Below are positions 8,586-17,348 of a stretch of DNA of 64,000 nt, piece after piece. A model generated the notes under the pieces. That model was given only the letters and a program-made list of their open reading frames with translations. It made no database searches and was not told the DNA's origin. Origin of the DNA: Chloroflexota bacterium (GTDB lineage Bacteria > Chloroflexota > Anaerolineae > Promineifilales > Promineifilaceae). Both the position numbers and the translations under genes were made by a program. The stretch's first letter is position 1. Each line of letters opens with the position of its first letter. Location: assembly GCA_014584575.1 (NCBI GenBank), contig JACTMP010000013.1, positions 62,001 to 126,000 of the forward strand, read 5' to 3'.

Positions 8586-9968
8586 TTAAAACTGCGGCAG
8601 CACATGGGCAAACTGCGTCAGGTAATCATCCAGAATGGCGCGGGCGCGGCCGATGTCGTTGATCATCGGGTCGAGCAAGAGTGTTTGCAGGGCCAGGTGG
8701 CGGTCGCCGGTCACGGCCGTGTCCACCACCATCTCTACCAGCGCCGCCTCCCGCCGCAGCAGTTCCGCCACCGCTTCCGGCATTTCGCCCATATGCACGC
8801 CCTGCACCCCCAGGCCGCTCACCAGCGCCGGAATCTCCACAATCGTTTCCAGGGGTAAGTTGGTAATCGCCCCTCGATTGGGGATGTTGACTGCTTCGTC
8901 ATAGGCATTCTCGTCGCCGGCGATGGCGGTAATCAACTCCACCGCCCCTTCGCTGTGCGCCTCGCGCATCCCTTCCACCGGCATCACGCCGTCGGCCATT
9001 TGCCGCATCATGTGGTGCAGGAACTCCCGCGCCGCCTCGTTGCCGCCCCAGTCATAGAGCGGCACCTGATACGTTTCCCACGGTTTTGCCAATGGGTCAT
9101 GCAGCCAGGGCAGGTATTCCACCAGATGGGTGTCACCGGGAATGGGGCACAGACCAAAAATACGGAACAGTTCCAGCGAAAATGGCTCCAGCGTGGGCGG
9201 CGCATCGGCCAATGCCGCCCGCAGCGCGGGGTATAAATCCTCACCCGTTTCCTTATCCCGAATATCCATCAGCCAGATGAAGTGGTTCAGCCCGGCGGAT
9301 TTGATATGGAAATGGGCACGGCCGTACCCCGCCATCTGGTGTATCGTGCCCACATTACCGGGGTCGGAGTGCAGGTTAATGCCCGGCGGTATGGGGATGT
9401 TGTAGTGGTGGCGCAGGAGCACGGCCGTTAGCCCATAGCCCACGTTAATCTGATGGCACTTACCCACCGTTTGGATGCGGCTGAATTTGCTCACGGCGCG
9501 GGTGATGCGCGGCAGCGGATTACTGAAATTGATCAGCCAGCCGTCCGGGCAGAGCAATTCCATATCCCGCACAATCTCCATGAACGGCGGAATCTGGCGG
9601 CAGGCGTGCATCAGGCCACCCGGCCCGCCATTTTCGCCATACGGCTGGCGCAGGCCATGTTTCAGCGGGATTTCCCAATCCATCCGCCACAACTCTTCAC
9701 GCGGCGGCACTTCGATAGAGACGATGACAAAGTTCATCCCGGCCAATACCTCGCGCCGGTTGGTGCTGGCGCGGATGCTCATGTCCGCGCCCCACGCTTC
9801 ATTCATTCTTTCGGCGACACGCACAACCGTTGACAGCGCGGCCTCATCCAGGTCAACCAGCGCCAACTCGCTGCCGCGCAGCTTTGGCTCGCGGATGAGG
9901 GTGGCTAACGTCGTCGGCCCAAAACTGGCGCTGCCCGCGCCGATAATGGCAATTTTGGTAGGATTCAC
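8586..9968 (-). CDS. Glycoside hydrolase family 4 (NAD-dependent alpha-glycosidase type)
   Basis: A 460-residue protein, starting at GTG 9968 with AAGGAG 7 nt upstream. The N-terminal Rossmann motif is GAGSASFG (10-17). NFSNPLPRITRAVSK (147-161) holds the conserved Asn-Pro, and GKCHQ (169-173) provides the metal-binding Cys171/His172. GLNHFIWL is the later conserved NH stretch. GH4 enzymes use NAD+ and Mn2+ with a redox-elimination mechanism on alpha- or beta-glycosides. The C-H pair and 450-470 residue length fit the alpha-glucosidase/alpha-galacturonidase branch. It is divergent from the nitrilase gene; no sugar transporter is adjacent. Exact sugar specificity cannot be told. Confidence 0.9.
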   Translation of the reverse strand: MNPTKIAIIGAGSASFGPTTLATLIREPKLRGSELALVDLDEAALSTVVRVAERMNEAWGADMSIRASTNRREVLAGMNFVIVSIEVPPREELWRMDWEIPLKHGLRQPYGENGGPGGLMHACRQIPPFMEIVRDMELLCPDGWLINFSNPLPRITRAVSKFSRIQTVGKCHQINVGYGLTAVLLRHHYNIPIPPGINLHSDPGNVGTIHQMAGYGRAHFHIKSAGLNHFIWLMDIRDKETGEDLYPALRAALADAPPTLEPFSLELFRIFGLCPIPGDTHLVEYLPWLHDPLAKPWETYQVPLYDWGGNEAAREFLHHMMRQMADGVMPVEGMREAHSEGAVELITAIAGDENAYDEAVNIPNRGAITNLPLETIVEIPALVSGLGVQGVHMGEMPEAVAELLRREAALVEMVVDTAVTGDRHLALQTLLLDPMINDIGRARAILDDYLTQFAHVLPQF

Positions 9969-10154
9969 TGGATTCTCCTTGTAATAGGACGCAGATTCTC
10001 GCGGATGACGCGGATAAAATGGGTAAACAAGCGTCCTGTCTTCGTTTAACGTAGGGTGCAGCTAGTGATAAAGTCTACGCTGTCTCATTACTCCTTACGG
10101 CCGTGATTGATTATACCGATAACAAGACAAATGATGAACCATTCAGAAATTGAC

Positions 10155-10205
10155 ACCCCCTCACCCCCTCACCCTCTCACCCCTTCATCTTGCCACCTGT
10201 ACCCG
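10155..10205. repeat. Family-B low-complexity repeat (CACCCCCTCACCC type)
   Basis: CCCCCTCACCCCCTCACCC followed by TCTCACCCC and CTTGCCACCTG. It is the same phrase family as the 18.6 and 18.9-19.1 kb repeats, here in the leader of the nitrilase gene. Confidence 0.55.
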
Positions 10206-10238
10206 GTTCGGATACAGTTGCCGCCGGAGGAAAATGCC

Positions 10239-11396
10239 ATGACCCGAACGCTAAAAGTTGCCACGATACAAATGGACGCCAATCCGGCCCCGGTGGGGGA
10301 ACGACTGGCGCGGGCCGAAAAACTGGTAGCGCAGGCAGCCCAGGCGGGGGCGCAGTTGGTGGTGCTGCCGGAACTGTTTAACAGCGGCTACCAATATAAC
10401 CCGGCCAATTTTGAACTGGCGGAACGGATCAACGGCCGTACCGCTTCCTGGATGCAAACCATCGCCCACCAACACCACATCCACCTGGCCGGTTCCTTGC
10501 TTCTGCTGGACGGCAACGAGGTATATAACGCCCTGCTGCTGGTGGCGCCCGACGGCCGTATCTGGCGCTATGACAAAAATTACCCCTGGGGCTGGGAACG
10601 CGGGTACTTCCGCGACGCCAGCCGCACCGTCATTGCCCAGACCGATTTGGGCGACTTTGGCCTGCTCGTCTGTTGGGACGCCGCCCACCGCGACCTGTGG
10701 CGGCAGTACGCCGGACAGGTGGACATGATGCTCATCAGTAGTTGCCCGCCAGACGTATCCAATCCCACTTATCTTTTTCCCAACGGCGACCGGGTGTCCG
10801 TAGACGAGATGGGGCCGGTGATGGCGCTGACAAAGGGCGACGGCCGTCGCGTCTTTGGTGACATGATTAACCAACAAACGGCCTGGTTGGGTGTACCGGC
10901 GGTGAACAGCGTCGGCTGCGGCGTTATCACCACCCCCATCCCGCAAGGGTTGGGCACACTGCTAACCATCCTGCCCATTGCGCCGCACCTGGCCCGTTAC
11001 CTGCCCCAGGCCGGGCAGATGCAGCTTTCCTGCCAGATGGTGCAGGGGTGCAAGGTGGTGGATGGTCACGGCCGTGTCCTCACCGAACTGGCGCAAACCG
11101 ACGGCGAGACGTTCACCGTGGGTGAGGTGACATTAGCAGACAGCAAGCCACAGCCGCACGGCCGTCAGCCCGTCTCGCCCCTGTCTCCCCTCTCCTACCT
11201 GGCCTCCGACTACCTGCTGCCGATTTTGACCACGCCCGTCTACCGCGCCGGGCTGCGCCAGACCTACGGCAACCACATGGCCCCGCTCAACCCCGCCGCC
11301 CGCCGCTGGCTGGCAACGCTGGCGGTGGTGGGCATTTTGGCCTTTGTGTGGGGTTGGTGGTGGGCACGGCCGTATCGCCAAAAGCCGGGCGATTGA
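10239..11396 (+). CDS. Carbon-nitrogen hydrolase (nitrilase superfamily) with C-terminal membrane anchor
   Basis: The start is ATG 10239 behind CGGAGGAAAATGCC. The frame continues upstream only into a low-complexity repeat. The 385-residue product carries the Glu-Lys-Cys triad: E45 in VVLPELFNSGY, K113 in YDKNYPWGWE, C145 in GLLVCWDAAHRDL. This defines the nitrilase/amidase fold, which hydrolyses nitriles or amides, or transfers acyl groups. Residues ~355-378 (LATLAVVGILAFVWGWWWA) form one transmembrane helix with a short basic tail, so the catalytic domain is probably tethered to the membrane. A C-terminal anchor is not usual in this family. Substrate unknown. Confidence 0.85.
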   Translation: MTRTLKVATIQMDANPAPVGERLARAEKLVAQAAQAGAQLVVLPELFNSGYQYNPANFELAERINGRTASWMQTIAHQHHIHLAGSLLLLDGNEVYNALLLVAPDGRIWRYDKNYPWGWERGYFRDASRTVIAQTDLGDFGLLVCWDAAHRDLWRQYAGQVDMMLISSCPPDVSNPTYLFPNGDRVSVDEMGPVMALTKGDGRRVFGDMINQQTAWLGVPAVNSVGCGVITTPIPQGLGTLLTILPIAPHLARYLPQAGQMQLSCQMVQGCKVVDGHGRVLTELAQTDGETFTVGEVTLADSKPQPHGRQPVSPLSPLSYLASDYLLPILTTPVYRAGLRQTYGNHMAPLNPAARRWLATLAVVGILAFVWGWWWARPYRQKPGD

Positions 11397-11404
11397 AATC
11401 GCGG

Positions 11405-11510
11405 CAACAAAAGGCAAAGCCCACCTTCGTGGGCTGTACGCTCGCACAACAGTCGGCGAAGGCCGACTTCGCCTTTTGTTGGTGCAGATTTATCTGCCCA
11501 GTCTGCCCCA
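11405..11510. repeat. Family-F repeat (GTCGGCGAAGGCCGAC core)
   Basis: Contains AGTCGGCGAAGGCCGACTTC and TTGTTGGTGCAGATTTATCT. The same blocks occur in inverted order at 35372-35465. Internal hairpin CCCACCTTCGTGGG lies at the left end. Confidence 0.6.
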
Positions 11511-11596
11511 CGCACCGGCAGAGTGGTACAATCAGGCTTGTGTGACGTGATGATCCGCGAAGAATGCGCGAAGAACGTGCGAAGGAGATTGATCAG

Positions 11597-11773
11597 ATGA
11601 ACACGTATACGGCCGTGATTAAACAAGAAGACGATTGGTGGATTGGTTGGATCGAAGAAGTCCCTGGCGTCAACTGCCAGGAAGCCACTCGTGACGAGTT
11701 ATTGGAAACATTGCGCATTACGTTGGCCGAAGCCCTCGAGTTCAATCGAAAAGATGCCCGACCCGCCAGATAA
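11597..11773 (+). CDS. Orphan HicB-family antitoxin-like protein
   Basis: Fifty-eight residues from MNTYTAVIKQEDDWWIGWIE, with GGAGATTGATCAG before the ATG. The pattern Y-T-A-V-I-x-x-E-x-D-W-W-I-G-W-I-E-E-V-P-G-V-N followed by A-T-x-x-E-L-L-x-x-L matches the HicB partial RNase H fold. HicB normally neutralises the HicA RNase toxin and may bind DNA. No HicA-like gene (dsRNA-binding fold, ~60-80 residues) lies on either side. The next gene, 25 bp downstream, is a membrane protein of the CHAT cluster, so HicB may serve as regulator of that cluster. That role is inference. Confidence 0.75.
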   Translation: MNTYTAVIKQEDDWWIGWIEEVPGVNCQEATRDELLETLRITLAEALEFNRKDARPAR

Positions 11774-11798
11774 TGGGTTGTTATCTTGGAGTGAGCAA

Positions 11799-12245
11799 AT
11801 GGACGAAGAACCGATCATTACCCGACCTGTATCCGACGCCACCAAAAAGCTGCGGGACAAGTTTTACGAGCAGTACGCCGGCCAGGCCGATCAGCTAGAC
11901 GCACTGGCGCGGCAGTTGATTACCATTGAACTGGCGATCCCCGGCCTGTATGCCACCGTGTTGAAATTGACCCAGGGTCAGGATGCCACGGTAGCCGTGA
12001 ATAACTGGCTCTACTTCACCTTTGGCTGCTGGTTCCTGGCGCTGGCACTGACCCTGCTGGCCTTATTTCCACGTACCTGGCAGGTAGACCCTACCATCAT
12101 CAAAAGCGACACGACCAGGAAAAGCCAGGTTTTAAGTCTGGAAGATTATTTTTTCCAAAGCGCCCGGCGCAAGTATTGGTTACTGGCGGCCGCCTGCCTC
12201 TTGTTTGGCGCGGGCACGGTGGGCGCGGTGATGGTTTTGTTTTGA
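11799..12245 (+). CDS. Two-helix membrane protein of CHAT cluster
   Basis: The start is ATG 11799 with TTGGAG 9 nt upstream; the longer frame is out of phase with HicB and rejected. The 148-residue product has a polar helical N-terminus (VSDATKKLRDKFYEQYAGQ), a hydrophobic segment WLYFTFGCWFLALALTLLAL (~70-90), a basic linker ending YFFQSARRKY, and a second helix LLAAACLLFGAGTVGAVMV (~128-146). A GLYATVLKLTQG segment precedes the first helix. No family is recognised. Position directly before a zinc ribbon and a CHAT-STAND protein suggests a membrane partner or effector of that system. Confidence 0.7.
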   Translation: MDEEPIITRPVSDATKKLRDKFYEQYAGQADQLDALARQLITIELAIPGLYATVLKLTQGQDATVAVNNWLYFTFGCWFLALALTLLALFPRTWQVDPTIIKSDTTRKSQVLSLEDYFFQSARRKYWLLAAACLLFGAGTVGAVMVLF

Positions 12246-12325
12246 CAGCGGATGTGCCGGATGGGCGGATCAGCTAAAATCCGTAAATCCTGCCAATCTG
12301 TGTCCAACAAGGAGGCGTTAACAAG

Positions 12326-12583
12326 ATGGACAAGATGAACAGGCGCGTGAAATTTCAATGCTACCAGTGCCAGCGAGAATATAGCCTGCTGCGTGACGTG
12401 GGGCAGGCCAAACTGCTGGTGGAATGTCCTTTTTGCGGCGCGGAAGCGGAAACCGACCTGGCCCCCTGGCGCAGTCAGGTGATGTCCACCCACAAAGGGG
12501 AAGGTAGTGGAGAGCAGGCGTTGGGTGAAATTTTGAACCTGCCGGCCGTGCTGCCCACCACACCGCGCTCACAAGAGGAGTAA
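12326..12583 (+). CDS. Small zinc-ribbon protein of CHAT cluster
   Basis: Eighty-five residues, starting at ATG 12326 behind CAAGGAGGCGTTAACAAG. Two knuckles, CYQC (12-15) and CPFC (34-37), spaced 19 residues, form a C2C2 zinc ribbon like that in MJ0042-type or rubredoxin-type ribbons. The remainder is polar and Pro-rich. The stop TAA at 12581 lies within the ribosome site of the CHAT gene (GAGGAGTAAACCG), so the two are translationally coupled. Probably an adaptor or nucleic-acid/protein-binding module. Confidence 0.75.
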   Translation: MDKMNRRVKFQCYQCQREYSLLRDVGQAKLLVECPFCGAEAETDLAPWRSQVMSTHKGEGSGEQALGEILNLPAVLPTTPRSQEE

Positions 12584-12587
12584 ACCG

Positions 12588-15560
12588 ATGCCTGTCGCTA
12601 TGGCCAGTGAACCGTTTGTCATCCGACCGGAGGCCAGCTTTCTGCAAACAAACCCCGGCCTGAAACATCTCAGTAACCAGTTGGCGCACCTGTACGCCAG
12701 CCGCCAGGTAGTCACCGAGGCGCAGTTGCAGCAGGTGGGCGGGCAGTTGTGGGCGGCGCTGGGGGTGGGCGACGCTTTTGCTGCCGCCCGGCAGCAGGCA
12801 GGCCGCCAGATTTTACCCATCCTCATGGAGAGTGATGACCCGGCCATACACGCGCTGCCCTGGGAGACGTTGTACCATCCCGATCACGGATTTTTAGGCA
12901 AAACGCCGGGTTTTGCCTTCAGCCGTTATATTCCGGCGCACAGCAGCAGCCAGCCATCGTTACGGCCGGGGCCGCTGCGCGTGCTGCTTTTTACCAGCCT
13001 GCCGGATAATGTGGATGCGGAAAAGGGACGGCTGGATGTGGAAGAGGAGCAGGCCCAGGTATTGGAAGCATTGACGCCCTGGATCGGGCAAGGGATCGTG
13101 CAGTTGGAGATGCCGGACGACGGCCGTCTACCCACCCTGCAAGCCTATCTGCGCGATTTTCAGCCCCAGGTGGTTTTTATGAGTGGCCACGGCCAGTTTA
13201 TTCACCCCACCATCAGCGGCCAGACGCCCTATGGCGAATTTTTGTTTGAAGATGAGTTCGGCCACGGCCAGCCGGTGGCCGAAGACAAAGTGGCCGCCGC
13301 CTTTCTGGGCAGCGGCGTGGAATGTGTGGTGTTGTCGGCCTGTGAAGCGGGTAAGGGCAGTTCGGAGGCGTTGAACAATGGGCTGGCCTGGCGATTGAGC
13401 AGTGTGGGCATTCCCCATGTGGTGGGGATGCGCGAGTCGGTGCTGGACCGGGCGGGCACGCTCTTTGCCCGTGCCTTTTGTGACGCGGTAGCCCGGCAAG
13501 AGCCGATCCCGACGGCCGTACAGGTTGGGCGGCAGGCCATTACCACACCGCTGCAAGGGAGTGCGGTGCTGGCCCGTATCGGCGACGAAGCAAGTGGGCT
13601 GGCGGAGCAAAGTCTGGGGCAGTGGTGTTTGCCGCTGCTGCTGACACAACAACATGACCGGCCGTTGCTCACCTGGGACTTTGCGCCCCAACCCCCACCG
13701 GCCAGATTGACCAGCCAGACGTTGGAGACCGTGACTCTACCGCCGCGATTCTTGGGGCGGCGCACCGAACTGCGCCAATTGAAAAGCCGTTTGCGCGCAG
13801 GTAAATTGCGCCAGCTTTTGATTACGGGGCCGGGCGGCCAGGGCAAAACGGCGCTGGCCGGGCGGCTGGCGCAGGATTTAGAGCGGCAGGGGTATGAGGT
13901 GATCGCCTATGCCGCCCGGCCGGAGAATCTCTGGCGCGTCTTTTTTCTGGGGGTGCTGCGGCTGCTGAACGAAGCCAATCGGGGTGATTATGCCAGTATG
14001 GAGCCGTTACTGGAAAACGAAACGGAGAAGGCCGCCCATTTATTAGGTCTTTGTTTGCGGCAGAGTGGCGGCAAAGTGGTGCTGTTTCTGGACAACCTGG
14101 AGTCGGTGCAGGATGGGCAGACGCAGGCGCTGACGGATGAACGATTGGCGGCCTGGATAACGGCGGCGCAGGCATTGGCCGGGCAGGGCTTGATTTTGCT
14201 GCTGACGTCGCGCTGGCGGCTGCCGGGCTGGCCGGAAAGCGACCATTGGCCGCTGGCCCACGCCAGCTATGGCGACTTTTTGCGCATGGCGCAAGAGCAT
14301 GTGCCACCGCGCTGGCTGGGCGAACGGGCGCGGCTGCGGCAGGTGTATACCACCCTACACGGGAATGGGCGTGGCCTGACCTTTTTTGCCGGCGCTATCC
14401 AGGGTATGGATGACCGGGCCGAAGAAGCGTTTCTGGCGCGGCTGGCGGCAGCGGAAGCACAGGTGCAAACGGATATGGCGCTGGCGGAGATTGTGGCCCA
14501 CCTGCCCGCCGACGCCCTGGCGCTGCTGCACCGCCTGCCCGCCTACCTGACGCCGGTACCGGTGGAAGGGATCATCAAGTTGGGGCTGGATTTGCCGCAG
14601 CCGGACGCGCTGCTGCAACGGCTGCTGGCAGTTTCGCTGGTGGAGCAAACGGTTAATCATGAGTGGCAAACGAACGAATACCAACTGCCGTCGCTGGTGA
14701 TGGATTGGTTGCCAGCACAGGGGGCGCCAGCGCCTACCCCGGCGCAGTTGCGCATAGCGGCTGAGTATCAATTGTATTTGTGGCGGAGTGAACGTTTTTC
14801 GGCGCTGGCGCAGGTATTGGCGGCCCATGCGGCGCAGCGCCGGGCGGGGATGACTGACGAGGCCGACCGTTTTGCCCTGGATTGGATTGTGGGCCGGTTA
14901 AACCGGGCCGGCCTGTACGAAACATTACTGGATGAATGGCTGCCCGCTATCTGCCTCTCCCCTGACCCTCACATCAGGGCGGAGGCGCTGGGACAAACGG
15001 GCAAACAGCACTACCATCTGGGTAATTACGACACCGCCCTGCGCTACCTGGAACAATCGCTGCACATCAGCCAGGAAATCGGCGACAAATCCGGCATGGG
15101 CGCCACCCTCAACAATATCTCCCAAATCTTTAAGGCGCGCGGCGACTACGACACCGCCCTGCGCTACCTGGAACAATCGCTGCACATCAGACAGGAAATC
15201 GGCGACAAATCCGGCATGGGCAACTCCCTCAACAATATGGCTACCACAGCTTATGCGCGCGGCGACTACGACACCGCCCTGCGCTACCTGGAACAATCGC
15301 TGCACATCAGCCAGGAAATCGGCGACGCCGCCGGTTTTTGCGCCAGCTTGTTTAATATGGGGCATATGCATTGGCAAAATGGGGAGCAGGAACAGGCGGT
15401 GCGTGCCTGGGTGACGGTGTATCAAATCGCCAGCCAGATCAAACTGGCGCAGGTGTTGCAGGCATTGGCAGGGCTGGCGGAGCAGTTGGGGCTGCCGGGT
15501 GGCCTGGCGGGTTGGGCGGCGCTGGCGGAAAAAGAGGAGATTGAGAGATTAGGAGATTGA
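12588..15560 (+). CDS. CHAT caspase-like protease - STAND ATPase - TPR protein
   Basis: A 990-residue protein. Residues ~90-355 are a CHAT caspase-like peptidase with catalytic H201 (FMSGHGQF) and C252 (VVLSACEAGKG). RFLGRRTELRQL (~388-398) opens a STAND NTPase with P-loop GPGGQGKT (414-421) and Walker B VVLFLDNLE (~497-505). A helical region follows, then 40-residue TPR units (~800-930), three of them nearly identical in DNA. The layout is the prokaryotic analogue of death-inducing NLR proteins: sensor repeats, NTPase switch, protease effector. It is the last gene of a run with HicB, 2-TM and zinc-ribbon genes. The last codons (EIERLGD-stop) are supplied by a hairpin repeat, so the original C-terminus may have been altered. 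Confidence 0.9.
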   Translation: MPVAMASEPFVIRPEASFLQTNPGLKHLSNQLAHLYASRQVVTEAQLQQVGGQLWAALGVGDAFAAARQQAGRQILPILMESDDPAIHALPWETLYHPDHGFLGKTPGFAFSRYIPAHSSSQPSLRPGPLRVLLFTSLPDNVDAEKGRLDVEEEQAQVLEALTPWIGQGIVQLEMPDDGRLPTLQAYLRDFQPQVVFMSGHGQFIHPTISGQTPYGEFLFEDEFGHGQPVAEDKVAAAFLGSGVECVVLSACEAGKGSSEALNNGLAWRLSSVGIPHVVGMRESVLDRAGTLFARAFCDAVARQEPIPTAVQVGRQAITTPLQGSAVLARIGDEASGLAEQSLGQWCLPLLLTQQHDRPLLTWDFAPQPPPARLTSQTLETVTLPPRFLGRRTELRQLKSRLRAGKLRQLLITGPGGQGKTALAGRLAQDLERQGYEVIAYAARPENLWRVFFLGVLRLLNEANRGDYASMEPLLENETEKAAHLLGLCLRQSGGKVVLFLDNLESVQDGQTQALTDERLAAWITAAQALAGQGLILLLTSRWRLPGWPESDHWPLAHASYGDFLRMAQEHVPPRWLGERARLRQVYTTLHGNGRGLTFFAGAIQGMDDRAEEAFLARLAAAEAQVQTDMALAEIVAHLPADALALLHRLPAYLTPVPVEGIIKLGLDLPQPDALLQRLLAVSLVEQTVNHEWQTNEYQLPSLVMDWLPAQGAPAPTPAQLRIAAEYQLYLWRSERFSALAQVLAAHAAQRRAGMTDEADRFALDWIVGRLNRAGLYETLLDEWLPAICLSPDPHIRAEALGQTGKQHYHLGNYDTALRYLEQSLHISQEIGDKSGMGATLNNISQIFKARGDYDTALRYLEQSLHIRQEIGDKSGMGNSLNNMATTAYARGDYDTALRYLEQSLHISQEIGDAAGFCASLFNMGHMHWQNGEQEQAVRAWVTVYQIASQIKLAQVLQALAGLAEQLGLPGGLAGWAALAEKEEIERLGD
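15027..15335 (+). repeat. Three near-identical 120-bp TPR-coding units
   Basis: TACGACACCGCCCTGCGCTA recurs at 15027, 15147 and 15267, an exact 120-bp (40-residue) period. About the first 70 bp of each unit are almost invariant; the last ~40 bp vary. Confidence 0.85.
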
Positions 15561-15606
15561 GAGATTGAGAGATTGAATCTCCCAATCTCCTAATCTCCTG
15601 ATCTCA
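15535..15606. repeat. Family-A hairpin repeat across the CHAT gene stop
   Basis: GAGATTGAGAGATTAGGAG arms pair with AATCTCCCAATCTCCTAATC. The CHAT stop codon (15558-15560) lies inside the left arm. Confidence 0.65.
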
Positions 15607-15608
15607 GG

Positions 15609-15614
15609 TAAAGT
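15609..15614 (+). promoter_or_regulatory. -10 box TAAAGT, leaderless-type
   Basis: TAAAGT followed by ACAGGT and then ATG 15621, six nt apart; no Shine-Dalgarno is seen. Confidence 0.4.
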
Positions 15615-15620
15615 ACAGGT

Positions 15621-17216
15621 ATGAACCACAAATACGACGTAATCATCATCGGCGGGGGGCATAATGGGTTGGTGGCGGCGGGTTACCTGGCACGGGCCGG
15701 CAAACGGGTGCTGGTGCTGGAGCGGCGGCATCTGGTGGGCGGGGCCAGCGTGACGGAAGAGATTTTCCCCGGCTTCAAGTTCACCGTTTTCTCCTACGTG
15801 GTCAGCCTGTTCCGACCGGAGATTATCCGCGACCTGAAGCTGCCACAGCACGGACTGACGATTTTGCCACTGGAAAGCACGCTGGCGCCGCTGCCCGACG
15901 GCCGTTTCCTCTATCGCGGCAATGACCATTGGGAGTCCATGCGCAGCATCGCCCAATTCAGCCAACGGGACGCGGATGCCTATGATGAATACGGCCGTAA
16001 CATGTACTTCATGGCCAAAGCGGTCAAATACATCCTGGGCATCATCCCGCCCGACCCCACCAGCTTCAAACCGGGCGAACTGTTGGGGCTGGCCAACCTG
16101 GCCCGCCACTTCCTGGGGCTGGGCGAAGAAAAGCTGTACCTGCTGGCCAAACTGATGACCATGAGCGCGGCTGACTTCGTCAGCCAATGGTTTGAATCCG
16201 AGCCGCTGCGGGCCACCCTTTCGGCCAGCGGCATCATCGGTACCTTTATGGGGCCGCGTTCGCCCGGTTCGGCCTATGTGCTGCTGCACCATTACATGGG
16301 CGAGATTGACGGCGCCTACCGCGCCTGGGGCTTCCACAAAGGGGGCACCGGTGGATTGGCCGATGTGCTGGCGCGGGCGGCGCAAGCCTTTGGCGCGGAG
16401 ATCAAGGTGAACGCGGGTGTGAAAGAGGTGGTGGTGAAAAACGGCCGTGCCACCGGCGTCGCTCTGGAAAATGGGGACGAGTATCAGGCTGATGTGGTCA
16501 TTTCCAGCCTCGACCCCAAATTGACCTTCCTCAAGCTGGTGGCTGAAAAAGAGTTACCCGCCGATCTGGTAGCCGGGATTCGCAAGTTCAACATTTATGG
16601 CTCGTCCGGCAAGGTGAATCTGGCGCTGGATGGGCTGCCAGACCTGGCGGGCAATCCGATGCAGCAGCTAGGCCACGCCAGCCGCCGCCTGATGGCCGGG
16701 GCCATCTCCATCAGCCCCCACACCGACTACCTGGAGCGGGCGTTTGACCATGCCAAGTACGGGGAGTTTAGCGCACGGCCGTATATTGACATCATCCTCC
16801 CCTCCATGATAGACCCGAAGATGGCCCCGCCGGGCAAACACGTCATGTCCTGTTTTGTGCAGTACGCGCCCTATAATCTGGCCGGTGGCTGGAATGACGC
16901 CCAACGGAACGCTTTTGGCGATGCCGTCGTCAACACCCTGGCCGAATTTTTCCCCAATATCAAAGAGTTGATTTTGCACCGGCAGGTGTTGACGCCGGTA
17001 GACATTGAGCGCACCACCGGCCTGTCGCAGGGCAACATTTTCCAGGGCGAATTGAGTTTGTCGCAGTTGTTGTTCTTGCGGCCGGCGGCCGGTTACGCCA
17101 AATACCGCACCCCCATCAAAGGATACTGGCAGTGCGGCTCCGGCACCCACCCCGGCGGCGGCATTATGGGCGCGCCGGGGCGGTTGGCGGCGTTGGAGGT
17201 GTTGAAGGAGAACTAA
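15621..17216 (+). CDS. FAD-dependent phytoene-desaturase-like oxidoreductase, paralogue 1
   Basis: A 531-residue protein. The N-terminal dinucleotide fold YDVIIIGGGHNGLVAAGYLA (5-24) with VLVLERRHLVGGAS binds FAD. The C-terminal GTHPGGGIMGAPGRLAA is the second FAD-binding motif of the phytoene dehydrogenase/CrtI-like superfamily. Length and the H-N-G after the Gly-rich loop place it with the PYROXD2-like NAD(P)/FAD oxidoreductases rather than true carotenoid desaturases. No carotenoid genes are adjacent. A second copy follows at 17349 after a hairpin repeat. Substrate unknown; a redox role on a hydrophobic compound is plausible. Confidence 0.85.
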   Translation: MNHKYDVIIIGGGHNGLVAAGYLARAGKRVLVLERRHLVGGASVTEEIFPGFKFTVFSYVVSLFRPEIIRDLKLPQHGLTILPLESTLAPLPDGRFLYRGNDHWESMRSIAQFSQRDADAYDEYGRNMYFMAKAVKYILGIIPPDPTSFKPGELLGLANLARHFLGLGEEKLYLLAKLMTMSAADFVSQWFESEPLRATLSASGIIGTFMGPRSPGSAYVLLHHYMGEIDGAYRAWGFHKGGTGGLADVLARAAQAFGAEIKVNAGVKEVVVKNGRATGVALENGDEYQADVVISSLDPKLTFLKLVAEKELPADLVAGIRKFNIYGSSGKVNLALDGLPDLAGNPMQQLGHASRRLMAGAISISPHTDYLERAFDHAKYGEFSARPYIDIILPSMIDPKMAPPGKHVMSCFVQYAPYNLAGGWNDAQRNAFGDAVVNTLAEFFPNIKELILHRQVLTPVDIERTTGLSQGNIFQGELSLSQLLFLRPAAGYAKYRTPIKGYWQCGSGTHPGGGIMGAPGRLAALEVLKEN

Positions 17217-17239
17217 TAACAAAATAATCTGAACTTTCC

Positions 17240-17331
17240 CATGTCATTCCGAGGAGTCTTCGACGAGGAATCCCTGCCACTTGCAAAGGAGAGGGATTCC
17301 TCACTCCGTAGACTCCGCTCGGAATGACATG
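17240..17331. repeat. Family-G long hairpin (CATTCCGAG type)
   Basis: CATGTCATTCCGAG (17240-17253) pairs perfectly with CTCGGAATGACATG (17318-17331). The interior GAGGAATCCCT/AGGGATTCCTC also pairs, giving one ~90-nt stem-loop between the two oxidoreductase genes. Confidence 0.85.
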
Positions 17332-17348
17332 TGAAGTGTAAAAGTAAC

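Noticed and set aside
11643-11798. Longer start of the 2-TM protein
   Set aside because: It would overlap most of HicB in another frame, and ATG 11799 has its own ribosome site.
13128-13846. Minus-strand open frames opposite the CHAT gene
   Set aside because: They are complements of the catalytic region with conserved H and C motifs on the plus strand and no start signals.
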